Shown here piece by piece: positions 12,178 to 23,534 of a DNA stretch of 64,000 bases. The notes beneath the pieces are model-generated. The model was not told the origin of the DNA, searched no databases, and was given only the letters and a program-made list of their open reading frames with translations. Source of the stretch: Guillardia theta CCMP2712 (Eukaryota > Cryptophyceae > Pyrenomonadales > Geminigeraceae). The stretch is from assembly GCF_000315625.1 (NCBI RefSeq), contig NW_005434663.1:473025-537024 (forward strand). Reading direction: 5' to 3'. The position numbers were made by a program, and so were the translations under genes. Numbering within the stretch: position 1 is the stretch's first letter; every line of letters begins with the position of its first letter.

Positions 12178-12592
12178 TCGACTCGCCATATTTACCGTAG
12201 TAACCCGGGGCCCGGGCTCGTAAAAACTTCAAAACTTGAAACTCTGGCATACCGGCGAACTTCGGAAGCAAACGGGAGTCAAGTCCTGATTGTCCTCGTA
12301 ACTGATTTTCAACTTAACTTTGAGTAAAGAGAAACGAAGTAGGAGTGATCATCCAAGTGCCCGCCGCCGGGCCGATCGGCGGGGGCCCCGGCTGGAGTGG
12401 ATCCGGGCTCCGGCAGCGGCCCGGGTGGGCCCGGCCGGTCGGGCCCCGGCGTTTCCGAGGCACGCGTCATCGGAAACACCGAGATGAGATTTTCTTTCTT
12501 TTAGTGAGACTCGTACTGATCTATTACTCATCACTCACCTACCCCACTTCCTGCAGAAGTGGATTGTTGAACGCTGAGGGACGTGATTTGCC
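12178..12592. other. Intergenic with dispersed-repeat copy and GC-rich block
   Basis: Contains one copy of the dispersed element (12287-12331) and a short GC-rich block (12355-12470, runs such as GGCCGG and GGGCCC). No exon is recognised. Confidence 0.5.
12287..12331 (+). repeat. Dispersed element copy 1
   Basis: Reads CCTGATTGTCCTCGTA, then ACTGATTTTC, AACTTAACTTTGAGTAAAG. It matches the copies near 30458, 38311, 42725 and 43551, including the CTGATTGTCCTCGTA left arm shared with 43551 and (inverted) 42725. Confidence 0.75.
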
Positions 12593-13586
12593 ATGCCGCT
12601 GAAGCCAGCCGATCGATGCGGATGCAGGTGAGGGGAGTAGAAAGCGTGCGGGGAGAAGTGCAGGAAGGATCGCAGAGCTCTTGTGCGAAAGAGAGCGGTG
12701 TGAAGAGGGTGTTGATTGGGACACAGAGAGATGCGAGTTCAAATTGATTGCCTGTCTTCAAGAGTCTTCACTCTCCGTTCCCTGCTTGTGTCGATTCACC
12801 TTGAAGTACCTGCTTTTACCTCGCTTGATGAAAATGATCCACACCCACTGACTTGTCCTCTTCAGCCTCTGTGCAGGACCAGAGGGATGCTGTCAGATTT
12901 GCTGTGGTCCTCCAATCTCTTTCGCTGTTCGGGGAGTTTGCACCATCCTCTTGCTCGACTATCTCATCGTTGCCATCGCCAGCGGCGTGCAGTTGAAGGC
13001 GAACGACTGCTGCAAGACCTCGGCAGACTCAGTGATAATCATCGGCATCATCTTGGGGATTGTGGGGTGCATGATATACCTATTCGGTCTCGTGAGACTT
13101 AACAGCGACACTACGTCGGCTTCGATCTTGTTCCACCTCCATATGGTATTCACAATCTTCTACGAACTTTTCGACATCTGTTACACACCAGGTTTGTCGA
13201 AGAGTAAGAGAGATAAGGATCCAACATTCGATCTCTACTGCAGCATGACTTGTGCGGCAAACAATACCAACGCATGCCGAGCTTTTCGAAATGAAACCTG
13301 CAATTACCGTTCCTCATCTCCTGCTGCAGTCATCGGTGTCATCATCCAACTCTTCATCAAGCTCTACTGGGGTTACATCCTGTGGAGCTACTGGGTGAGG
13401 ATGAAGACTGGAACACTCGATGGCGGCCTGGAAGGGAATGGGTATGGCATGCAAGCTGCCGCTGCTGTACCAGCCACGTCAGCCCCCATGGCGATCCCAG
13501 CGGATTCTATCCCCATGGCGATCCCTGTCGCACGTGCAGAAGCGACTCCGATCGCCCAGCCGGTTACACAAGATACAGAAAACTAA
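12593..13586 (+). CDS. Small Cys-rich multi-span membrane protein, unknown function (251 aa)
   Basis: Exon 12593-12627 (MPLKPADRCGC) joins exon 12866-13586 with matching phase (2+1). The start of the product is cysteine-rich (RCGCSLC, GCCQICCG), which suggests palmitoylation or metal binding. Hydrophobic segments follow: VCTILLLDYLIVAIA, SVIIIGIILGIVGCMIYLF, a region around HMVFTIFYELF, and AAVIGVIIQLFIKLYWGYIL, giving about four spans. Between spans 3 and 4 lies a loop with several Cys and two N-glycosylation-like sites (NNTN, NETC). The tail carries a near-repeat, APMAIPADS / IPMAIPVAR. Topology is tetraspanin-like but the CCG motif of tetraspanins is not in the usual place, so I do not assign the family. 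Confidence 0.65.
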
Positions 13587-14019
13587 GCAATCCATGACGA
13601 TACAGAAGAGAAAGGGAGGAACTGCAAGGTTTGCCACAAGGGAAAATGGCAGAGGGGATCGCGAGCATGCTGAATCTATTTGTATGAAGTTGTTCCTAGA
13701 GGCTCCAAGAATATCAAGCTCCGTGTTCAGTGCTGACGATCCTGTACTGATCCTATTCTGCTTGGGCTATGCAACTTGCATTAACTTCGAATGGAATTTC
13801 GGATGAATGAAATTGATTCGGATGCAGCAGGTCTTGATACTGTGTTGCAACAATTTCGTCTCCGATTGAGATGCTGCAACTCAATCTACATCGATCTGGT
13901 CGCCTTCAAGGTCCAACCCAGCAAATGGATCGAAGGAGCCGGCAAAGAACGCAGCCAGCATATCATTCGGCTCACACCTGAAAAGAAAATCATGGCAAAA
14001 CACTCCACACATCCTCCTC
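13587..14019. other. Intergenic, nothing recognised
   Basis: Roughly 430 bp of moderate GC between convergent genes. No exon, RNA or repeat was identified; it presumably holds the two 3' UTRs. Confidence 0.5.
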
Positions 14020-15780
14020 TTACTGAGCAGCTCCATTCTGCTCCATCAATGACTGCAAAGACTTTCGTCGAAAGACCATGACAGTGTCGAGGAAGAGAGG
14101 CCAGCAGGGCAGCCTAATCACCTCGACCTCCTCGAAGGAGGAAGTAACGGCCTCCTTGAAAGATGTGTGAGCAGACTCAGAGGTGCTCTCAATCACCTGG
14201 AACTCTTGCGAGAAGCTCTGGCCGTGATCGCCTAGCTCCGGGGTGTACCCGCCCCAAGTCCTTCCTTTCCATTCTCCCACAAGGATGAGAAACTCTCCTT
14301 CGTACTCGTCCAGAGACTTCAAACCGAACGATCCCTTCCCTGGTGGTAGACGTCAGGACGAGACAGACGGAGAGGGAGGGGAGGTGGGGGGAGGGGATGG
14401 GCTGAGGAATGGGAACAAGAGGGCAACGACCAGAAGAGGAACAAGTGGAGGGCTCACAGGGAGGAAGGTTGGGGAGGGGAAAGGAGGGAAGTTCAAGAGC
14501 GATTCCACCAACCGAGGAAGTCAGGCCACATGAGGAGGAGGGTCCTGTCTGGATGCTCTTTGACCTTCTCAGCACCACCCAGCAAGACCTGTAGAGTGAG
14601 TGACTGTCTGTCTCGACAGCTGCATCGATGTGGCCAGACCTCACCAAAACACTCGCTCGGATGCAAACCACATTGTCCCATATCACCTTCTTCTGAACTT
14701 AGCTCTTCCGACCTGACAAAAGTTTCATCGTAGCCAATTCTTGCGATGACCTCTTACCACTCTTCGCTGTTGAACGCCAGGATGTCACAACCCCGTTTTG
14801 TCAAGATGTCTGCCCAATACCCCGTGCCACAGCCGATCTTAAAAGACTGAGATCAGACCAAACGATTCACGTGTTTTGTTACCTCAATCAATGGAGAATA
14901 TGAGGAGATTTTCTGCAGCGCAGCTTCACATGGGATACTCCATGCATAAACTCTTCGAAGGACAAGACTTTCCTAGCACAAGTCTCATCAGCAGCCTCGT
15001 CGCTTGACAGCTTTGCTGGAGACATTCATTCGCACCTTCGTGAACGCATTCAAAGTATTGATGCTGAGGCATTCGCAGACTTCAATCTGAGCAAGCAGCT
15101 AACAACTCAAGTTTCAGCAACCTCTTTGAAACCCCTTAATGTATCAATCTTCCCACCTCAGCGCAGTATCGTTTTGCAAGCGTCATGTAGGACATTCGCA
15201 GTTTGTTCTCTGCTCCATCCGATCCAGCGACTGCATAACAAACAGCATCATCGCTCTCCCACAAGAAGGCAAAGACTACACCATCCGTGCTGAAGTCCAG
15301 AAGGGAGGGGTCGAGTTGTGGCAGGTAGGAACCATAGAGTACCCTGAGGGAAAATTGAGCTACTGCTGGCACCTCTGCCAGCTTTACCTCGATGCACCTT
15401 CAGGCAGCACAGAAACGTCAAAGGGCCACGCTGCTTCGCACCCCTTAAATGCCTGCGTGTCTCGCAAAGGATGATTCAGCACATCCGCCAGCCTTTCTCT
15501 CTGTCAGAGCATGCCGAAGAGCAGAGTAAGATCTCACCACATGAAGATGAAGCTGAGGGTCTGACAAGCGATCTCTCCTTGGGCCTCAAGCTTGTGGTCA
15601 TACTTCACCTGTCATGGTGATGAGACAGCTCAATCCCCAGCTCAATTGCTGACCGTGGACTCGATAATCCCCATCTTGTTTTGATCGATCTTAGGCTGAA
15701 GTTGCAGGAGCAGACCTGCAGGATTTTTCAGCGTTGCAAGCCCGAGGGGAGCGAAGCTGCTCACATCGCCAAGGTGAGAA
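14020..15780 (-). CDS. SAM-dependent methyltransferase-like protein with unassigned N-terminal part
   Basis: The C-terminal two thirds are well supported on the minus strand: VYAWSIPCEAAL, SSYSPLIE, then KIGCGTGYWADILTKRGCD (the SAM-binding GxGTGYW loop), then HPDRTLLLMWPDF, LKSLDEYEGEFLILVGEWKG and PCWPLFLDTVMVFRRKS, ending at 14020. This order (WxIP, GTGYW, RTLLLxWP, VGEWKG) is that of an uncharacterised methyltransferase family of algae and other protists. Upstream exons in continuous phase (RYCAE joined to IEVCECLSINTLNAF) add an N-terminal region covering LDFSTDGVVFAFLWESDDA and, further upstream, KYDHKLEAQGEIACQ and ADVLNHPLRDTQAFKGCEA. I cannot assign that region, and its first exons and start are uncertain. 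One junction near 15390 fits only an intron of under 30 nt, so an error or a separate gene is possible. Confidence 0.6.
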
Positions 15781-15831
15781 CCCCTTGCATTTTGAGCATT
15801 CACATCTCCCAAACCTTCCTAAAATTCGTGG

Positions 15832-16226
15832 TCAGTCCTCCTCGGAGTCGGAGGGGAGGCCGGCGGCCCTGCGCTGAGCCTTCTTCTTCTCGAGCTTCTT
15901 CTGATCGCGGGCAGACAGCTTCTTCTCCTTCTTGACCTTGATCACGTTGCCGAGCGAGTCCATCACCTCATCAGGAGCCTCGTTGGCGCTCGCGTCGATC
16001 TTCTCGTCCGCAGCGACCTCTCCCTCGCGCCGCAGCTCTCCGTTCTCAACCACCCAGCGCTCGGGGCAGAGAGCCTCGGTGAACTCGCGGTTGTGGGAGA
16101 TGAGAACAACTCCTCCTCCGTACTTGCGGATGGCTCCAGCCAAGGCGCCGAGGGAGTCGCGGTCGAGGTAGTTGGTGGGCTCGTCCATGACCAGGATATG
16201 AGGATTGTTCCACATAGCACCAGCGA
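15832..16226 (-). CDS. Elongation factor 3-like ABC protein, C-terminal part (truncated by assembly gap)
   Basis: The frame runs from the gap to TGA at 15832-15834. It holds the end of the second ABC domain: HILVMDEPTNYLDRDSLGAL (Walker B and D-loop with the NYLDRDS form typical of eEF3), VVLISHNREFTEAL (switch His), then WVVENGEL. A basic tail follows (DSLGNVIKVKKEKKLSARD, KKLEKKKAQRR) ending in acidic SDSEED, like the C-tail of fungal eEF3. eEF3 is an ATPase that helps release deacyl-tRNA from the ribosomal E site; outside fungi it is known from several protist and algal groups. ABCF/GCN20 proteins are the alternative but lack this tail. The rest of the gene is lost in or beyond the run of N. 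Confidence 0.8.
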
Positions 16227-16326
16227 NNNNNNNNNNNNNNNNNNNNNNNNNNNNNNNNNNNNNNNNNNNNNNNNNNNNNNNNNNNNNNNNNNNNNNNNNN
16301 NNNNNNNNNNNNNNNNNNNNNNNNNN
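16227..16326. other. Assembly gap (100 N)
   Basis: Exactly 100 N, probably a placeholder of unknown true size. The eEF3-like frame enters it from the left. The sequence to its right does not continue an ABC protein, so the missing part may be several kb or the join may be wrong. Confidence 0.95.
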
Positions 16327-16509
16327 TGGGAGAGGAGGAAGGCAAGAACCGACCACTACAGCAGGAATGGAGGAGAGGCAGGCCGCAGACAGAACTGAGT
16401 CGACGACGAAGGAGGAGAAGGGAGGGTTCCCGAAGCTAGAGCAGACTATCACTTGGTCGAGATTAGAAGCAAGCAGCTGCAGGAGAGGAAAACTTAGACA
16501 TGAATCTGA

Positions 16510-16805
<296 letters not shown>

Positions 16806-17245
16806 TGTGCTCTATCAACCCAGTCGCCCCCTTCTACATCACGCGATCAGCCTCCTCAAGTTTTACTTATATTTATAGCTAAAGCTGTTCGTACAATTGA
16901 AGCACCCCACCGTCTGAGCTCTAATTTTTGCATCTTTGATGGATAATACCAGGGTGGGGGTGGTGCCTATAGGGTAGGGTGTGCTTGCAGGGTATTGTTT
17001 CCCACTGGGGGTTAATGCATGGGGTTACATCGTAAAGAGGGGTACTATAATGGTCTAATGAAAAGTACCCTACCATATTTATTAGGAATGTTTTGTAGAT
17101 AAAATTACCCCTACATGACATGACCCCACCGTCATTCAAATCATGTTGAGTCATTGTACCCTACCCACTCTAAACTTGCAAGCATACCCTACCCACATAC
17201 CACCCCACAACCAAGTATCCCACTCCTATAAGTCAGCCGCCGCTA
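16806..17245. promoter_or_regulatory. Putative promoter region of the IF-3 gene: GGGGTA/TACCC cluster
   Basis: 16945-17215 is dense in GGGTGG, TAGGGTAGGGT, GGGGTTA, GGGGTACT on one strand and TACCCCTAC, TACCCTACCC on the other, immediately before the IF-3 start at 17246. The same words precede other genes in this window. The promoter role is inferred from position only. Confidence 0.4.
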
Positions 17246-18822
17246 ATGCCGCGGGCCAGACGCAGCATGCAGGCGGTTTCAGGTGTTGGGAGGATCATAC
17301 GGGGAGAAGCTCTAGCCCTTGTCCTCCTCTCATCTCTACTCCTCGCCCTCTCTTCACATTCCTCGTCCCCTCGTCTGTCTGTTCTTGGAGGTGCGGAGGA
17401 GTCCTTGAGCGGCCTCCAATCCCCCCACCTTGCGTTCTCCTCCCCTCCCCAGGGTCTCCATCATCACTTCTCGCATGCACGGGCATGCCGCCTCTCCCTA
17501 AGACCCGAATCTGTCCCTCTCCGCTCTCAAGCTACAACTCGAGGAGAAGGGGTTCTTGGGATGGTTGCTCAGATGAGAGGAAGAGGTAGAGGACGAGGCG
17601 GCGGCGGGCGTGGGCGTGGAGGGCGTGGAGGGCGTGGAGCACCGATAGTGACAAGAGCAGATGATGTGATCATGAACGACGACATTCCCTTCGATGAAAT
17701 CAGGGTTGTGCTCTCAAATCCGGATGGCAGAGATGAGATGCTTGGCATTATGAGTAAGGATGAGGCCTTGGCCCAAGCAGAGGACAAGGTGCGTTCAGAA
17801 AGGAAAGAGGGATGTGTGTGATTGTGCGGAATGTCAATGATGGATTTCATTGCTTTTGTGACTTGCTCGTGTGTTGGATGGTGCTGTTTTTCAATGGACT
17901 CCATGATTGTTTCCTACCGATTGATGATATTTCTGAATCTTTCTGTTTTAGGGTCAAGATTTGGTTTTGATGAGTCCGGATGCCAAACCACCTGTCTGCA
18001 AGATCATCAATTATGATAAGCTGAGATACGAGAACGAGAAGAGAGAGAAGATGAAGAAGAAAAACTCTAAGAACGCAGAACTCAAGGAAGTGAAACTGTC
18101 ATACAAGATTGATGTGCACGATTACGAAGTGCGAAAGAGGGCGACAATAAAATTCTTGACTAAGGGAGATAAGGTCAAGGCTTCAATCCGCTTCAAGGGC
18201 CGTGAGGTGGCCCATCAGCGTTTGGCCGAGTCGACCTTCGCCAGGCTCATGGAGGACACGAAAGAATTTTCTACCGTCGAGAAGAAGCCGATGATGGAAG
18301 GTCGACAGATGCAGATGATCCTCTGTCCTCTACCTGAGATTGCTCGTGCTGCTGAAAAGCTGAAGAAGGAGAAGAAGGCGAAGGGAAAAGCAAAGGGCAA
18401 GCTTGGAGAAGAAGAGGAAGACAGTGACGATGAAGATGAAGACGAGATCGCGGCTGGAATGGATATTTTGGACGACGAATCAGAAGAAGATTTTTCTATC
18501 GACTACGACATTGACTCCATTTCGCTGGTCTGAATGCTTTGCTCGGAAGTTTCCTGCTTGTGATCTTCATGGTGTACAGGACGAAGTCAACACTAAGATC
18601 AAAGAAGTAGGTGAACGAGTCCGGGAAATGAAATCGGAGGGAAAGGGCAAAGACCAAATAGCTCCGCATGTAAGTTCTCTTGAATGCAACATGTCAATAG
18701 TGGGATCTTAGACCTCTTCTGATGTGTTTGCTCCCTCGCAGGTTGATGAACTACTGGCTCTCAAGGCAAGATTTCAGGAGATCACGGGCGAAACGTGGGT
18801 GGCCGAGACAGCCAATGCATGA
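17246..18822 (+). CDS. infC: Plastid translation initiation factor IF-3 with C-terminal WHEP domain
   Basis: Exons 17246-17788, 17952-18527, 18580-18669 and 18742-18822 join in phase 0 to 429 residues. The N-terminus is a hydrophobic signal-like stretch (ALALVLLSSLLLALSS) plus a Ser-rich region, as in plastid presequences, then a GRGRGGGGRGRGG patch. IF-3 proper follows: NDDIPFDEIRVVLSNPDG, EALAQAEDKGQDLVLMSP, AKPPVCKIINYDKLRYE, then the C-domain LSYKIDVHDYEVRKR, FLTKGDKVKASIRFKGRE, PMMEGRQMQMIL. A Lys-rich then very acidic linker (EEEEDSDDEDEDE) leads to ISL. A 52-nt intron with a GTCTGA donor removes an in-frame stop and adds KIKEVGERVREMKSEGKGKD and LLALKARFQEITG, a WHEP helix-turn-helix as found on some aminoacyl-tRNA synthetases. 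If that intron is not spliced the protein ends at 18531-18533. Confidence 0.85.
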
Positions 18823-19030
18823 TGTGTCGGAAATTTCAAACTGAATCAAATATCTTCGAGCTCTAAGGATCTCTGAATGTTTTCACTTCCAAGAACGGAT
18901 TCAACCTAGCATTTCGTACTTTATGAAAGATTTTGAAATTGCAAGGTGACGCTGAACTGTGATTTCTGGAATGACATAGCAAAACAATGTTGTGAATACA
19001 ACTATTGTTTTTCTTTACTTGGCCCCCGAC

Positions 19031-20765
19031 TTAGTCCATTCCAGAAGAAACAAATTTTTCCAACATGAGCTTGACCTTGCTAAACTGTTTTTCAGTGAAG
19101 GGCTCCTCCATGGCAATCAAACCCCTTTCCTCGAGTCTATGACCTCCCTGCATGTTGTATGTAGTTAGAGAGAATAGTTTTCTGATGACACAGTACCTTG
19201 AGATCATAGCTCTTGGCATGTGCTAGCCCATTAGTTCCTCGTTTGCTTGGGTTGCTCCGCCCATTTTGCTGACGTTTGAATGTGTACAAAATCTTTCCAA
19301 TCAATTGGTCTCTTTCAAGGAGAATTCTATAATTCAGCCTGGCTGCCGCCTGTAGAAGATATGACAAATGCACCCATGCACTGGAGCAAATTTCTCAAAT
19401 ACCAAAGCCTGGCTATGCAATTCCTTTCGCAACGTTTGAATCTCGGTTTGAAATTCACCTTGGTCATCACGAAATCGCTCGTTTGCACTGCAGTCGTAAG
19501 ATGAGCGAAATACAGCTTTAGCCTTTCTCACTGCTCACCTCCAGCCACCAGGTGTCGTGTCATTCGAATTCTTCATGACAAATGAACTCAACTCGGGCTG
19601 GCAGCCATGTAGCACAACAATCTTACCTTCTGACTATCCCTTTTTCTTCCATGTACCCCGTAGGTGCAGCCATCCATTTCAGTTAACTCCTAATGGCTTT
19701 CGATCAGATATGATTTGAAACATTCTGTTTCCACATTAGCAACTACCTGTTCCACTTCATCGCTGCTCAAATGGTCATGACATGATCGAGGTGGTTGCAC
19801 AGTTTTGATCTGCAAAATCAGAAAGTCACAAGCATTTCAAAATGACGAAATCTCACCTCCATCAAAAATTCTTCTATGATCTTTCTTTCACGACATTCTT
19901 TCTCAAGTTTCTGAGTTGTATCCTTCCACATACCTCTCATTCTGTTCAATTCACTTCCAAGCAGCTGAGAACTTATCAATTGCGATGAAACGTAAACCTC
20001 AATCACCTGAATCTCATGCCTCAAACTGGATACCATCAGAGTTGAGTCTTCTTGCGTTATGTGCTTCTTTTTGCAGCATAAGCCCATAACATCACTTTCA
20101 TGATTCTGTTAAAAAGCCACATACGAATAAGAGAACACCGAACAAACAAAATCCCTCACATCACAGAGGCGATCCTTTGATGATGGTATGAAATCTGTTT
20201 GTGTTGATGAATCCATTGATGAAAATCGATTCCTACGCGCTTTCTGATCACGCATCACTTTGTTCAAGCCATCACGAAGGTCCTCCAAAACTTCATCTCT
20301 TCGATGAAGTTCATCACGAAGACTATCAAATTCTGCACTTCGGCAGGCAAGTTCATTTTTCAATCTGACTATCTCATTGGAAGCCGTTGCAAGAAAAGAT
20401 TCAATTTTTCGTTTTGTTGTCCTTTCATTTTCGAAACACTCGATCAGGAGTTGGATTGCAGACATGATTCTTGCTCTTGGAGCTTCTTTCTGCTGCATTA
20501 TTGGTACCGTCAAATCGCAGCGAAGCATCAATGACAACAGCTCCTCTTCGAAACTTGGCAGAGAATTCTCATGAAGGCGTTGCTGCGAAGTTGCTTGTTG
20601 ACAGGTAACATGTTTACTCTCCTTGTTGGCCTTGTCTGTTTTCATATTGTTGATGATCATGTTCTCTTTGTTGTTCGGATCGACTTCACCTTGTTCAATC
20701 GCCCTGCTCTGTTGTACGACCATCATGGCGCACTGGTGACCGCCACGGATTGTGCTGAACGGCAC
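19031..20765 (-). CDS. Coiled-coil protein, unknown function (about 8 exons)
   Basis: Minus-strand exons join in frame from about 20765 to TAA at 19031-19033. The N-part is hydrophilic with a KEN tripeptide (NNKENM). It is followed by helical, heptad-rich stretches (IVRLKNELACRSAEFDSLRD, RDEVLEDLRDGLNKV), a Q-T-D motif (SSTQTDF), then exons reading MVSSLRHEIQVIEVYV, ECRERKIIEEFLME, IKTVQPPRSCHDHLSSDEVE, GEFQTEIQTLRKEL and KILYTFKRQQNGRS, ending EKQFSKVKLMLEKFVSSGMD. Introns are 45-60 nt. The start is uncertain: 20765 and the ATG at 20726 are both possible. No catalytic motif is seen. SSTQTDF-type elements and long coiled coil suggest a cytoskeletal, centrosomal or ciliary scaffold, but that is a guess. 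Confidence 0.6.
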
Positions 20766-21316
20766 TGTAGGTCACGACAAGGGGTGGGTAGTACGGTGCC
20801 TGGCACAACCGTGATACCTACTTTGCCCAACTGGGGGCCTTGGAGTGGGTGGCCCTAGGTACGGTATTGTGATTTCAATCGAGAGCCACATATGAAAACA
20901 GAGATGTCCGGCTAGATACCGAAAGTGAAGGCGTGACAGCCGCCCGCAGGGCCGAGTCTTTTAACCGGCGGAAGCCTAGTACGGGCGCACTGGTCGACGG
21001 TCCGGGGGTGATTGCCGGACCCCTGGGTCATCCCCACAAAAAAAGTTCCGTTCACGGGGTATTCGACAGAAACGCGTCCAAAATCATGGATATAGGACAA
21101 TTGGATAAATAGTACAAATTGTTTCGATAGTAACGCTTCTTGGATTATTTTAAACAGTATGAAAATAGCAAACTCGGTACTAATTTAAGTTACATTTGCC
21201 CTTTACAAACAATTATTGCTAAGGTACCGTAGTACGACCCCGTACAAACTCTCCAACTTGGTACTACTTTCCCGCCAACAAATCTGGCCATTCCAGCACG
21301 CCGCGGACGCCGCGCC
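20766..21316. other. Spacer rich in GTAC words, left flank of the MULE
   Basis: Contains many GTAC/GGTACC words (20780-20860, 21220-21265) and a GC-richer patch at 20935-21010. The right flank of the transposase (23815-23920) is also rich in TTGTACC words, so these may be remnants of the element's terminal regions. I could not align a clear terminal inverted repeat. Confidence 0.35.
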
Positions 21317-23527
21317 ATGGCAGCTCTGCATCCCACATCGTTCATGCACCATGTTGAAACCATACGTTCTCAGCTGGGGCTTTCCTCCAACCTTCGTATA
21401 GGTCAAGTTATCTCGAAGGGACATCAACTCGTGGGATGGAGGCTTGACGGGAACCTCGTGGAAGCGGCTAGTCGTCTTTATCATGAACTGGCAGACCAAT
21501 CTATGCCTACTTCTCCCGCCACGGTCAATGTTAGTCACACAACAGTACTGGCAGGTCTTCAAGTAGGTGATGATGATACATCACAGCATATGCCTTTTGA
21601 TAGTAAGGCTGGCCCACCTGATTGTAATGACATAGGCAGTTCTCTTGATACAGAGGATATGTCAGACGATGATTTTCAGCAAGGCTCTCTTCGTCCTGTG
21701 CAGTCCGGGAACAAGTATGGTTCTTCTGCGATGCATTCCATATCACCAGCCCCTGCCCCGCCCCTTCAGTCCCCTGTCGACGCAATGCTATACGCAACTC
21801 CATCCGCCATTGTCCCCGCCGTATGTCATGCTTCCAAGCTTCAAGGCAAACATTTCCTCAAACGTAAACAGTGTACGTCTTATGTACAAGAAATCAACTT
21901 TCTTAATGGGAACAAGGGTGTTCGTGTTCAACGAGCTCCCTCAGGATTTAAATCATATCTGATCCTGTGTACGTGTGAAGGATGCAGGTAACCTTTCGGT
22001 GAGAACACGTATCTCCTGTAAATGTGGGTGGACAGGTACCGGTTGGTAGCCAAAAAATCTGTGAGCCTTGCTCAGAGATATAAGAGTTACTGGTATATAG
22101 ATGTCGAGAATAGCATTACTCGACATTGCAAACCCATGTGTACTTCAGTGGGAACGGGTACTATACGATTCTTGGTGAACAACGAATACTTTCGTTCCTT
22201 GCTATCCACTTCGATTGGAGATGGCGGTGGTTTGCATCAAACCCGTATGACCGCTAAGGAGTTGCAAGTTGCGATCAAGTCTGAATTGGGTGTAGATGCT
22301 AGTCTTGCAACTATATTCAAAGCTCGATCACAGGTTGAAAGTGGATCTTGGGACGAAGATCGAGAATCCTATCTCCTTCTGGAGAACTGGATGGAGGAAT
22401 ATACCTCCGTGAACAAGGGAAGTCGCGGAGTTGTCATGTCACCCATGCCTTCCAGCAGGGGCAATTCGTTTCGTGGAGCATTCCTTGCGAATGGAACCAT
22501 GATCCATTTGGTGAAGACTATTGGTCTGCGCTTTCTAGGACAGGACTTCTGTCACATCACACACAGGTTCCCCCCTTCAATCTTCTTGTTTCCCGTGTAT
22601 GTTGTGGTGTGATGATTCTACATAGGTGGTATTCTGGCAAAATCATGGTGATTGAAGCAAGGTTGGGAACTAATACCATCATCACTCTCGCAGTAGGTAT
22701 CTTCTGATACTTCTTCCCATCTTGCCTTCCTTCACCAACACAGCTAACAGGTGTGTTTGCTTCGTGGAAAGAAGAAGGCTCCGTGGTTGGTGACGAGACA
22801 GAAGAAAATACTGCGTTCATGTGGGACCAGCTGAAGGCCACGGGATTGAACGAATGGTTGTCTCGCGACTCGGGGCCTTTGACTATTATCTCCGACCGGG
22901 GGAAGGCTATCCTGGCGGGAGTGCGACGTGCTATGCCTGAAGCCGATATTATCTTCTGTTGCTTCCACTTGCTCTGCAACATCAACCAACATTGCAAAGG
23001 TATCATCATCGTGATGGATTTCAATAGATATTGGTCACATATCTTCACAGAACACCGTGCTCCTTGCCTCACCACCAATGGGAAAGGCACTTGTCCTGCC
23101 ACTCAACCATTCTTCTGGCAAGCACAGGTCATTTGACAAACCGATCACTTGTCCGAGTCGTTCACACGTCTTAGTCTGCAGTGACTTTGCGCCGATTCGA
23201 AGATGCTATGGCAAACCTGAAAGAGCACAACCCAGTGGCACATGATTACCTCAATGCTATAGACCATAAGTGTTGGGTAAGCACTAGGTTGTATGATTGT
23301 GCGACATTGACTTGGAGCAGGCAAGGTATGCGCAATGCAAAGAGCCAAAAGATGCTTCTGGCAACCGAGGATCTTACATCTGGACTTATGGAATACGATG
23401 CAACAACAATACTGAAAGTGAAAATGCAAGACTCCGTCATAATCTGTCCAGATCATCTGATCCATTGAGATTTTTCCAGATTCTGTCGAATACCCCTTCC
23501 GTTCACTGCCAACTGATTTTCCTTTGA
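21317..23527 (+). mobile_element. Mutator-like (MULE) transposase gene, decayed and 3'-truncated
   Basis: Exons from 21317 (donor at 21988; next exon from 22036) give a MuDR-type N-domain: FKSYLILCTCEGCRYRLVAK...WYIDVENSITRHCKPMC, a CCHC-like zinc pattern. The catalytic part reads DFCHITHRWYSGKIMVIEA, VGVFASWKEEGSVVGDETEE, FMWDQLKATG, PLTIISDRGKAILAGVR and IIFCCFHLLCNINQHCKG, i.e. the DDE-like core with the SDR and C-x2-H signature of MULE transposases. Later exons give FEDAMANLKEHNP, IDHKCWARYAQCKE and the conserved TESENARLRHNLSRSSD. A TAG at 23172-23174 interrupts the frame with no obvious intron to remove it. The coding frame ends at 23525-23527 inside a partial copy of the dispersed element next to a GC-rich island, so the usual C-terminal zinc knuckle is missing. 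Probably inactive. Confidence 0.8.
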
Positions 23528-23534
23528 GTAAAGA
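23511..23534 (+). repeat. Dispersed element, shortened copy
   Basis: Reads AACTGATTTTCCTTTGAGTA then AAG: both ends of the element with the middle TAACTTAAC block missing. It marks the right edge of the MULE reading frame and the left edge of a GC-rich island. Confidence 0.6.
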
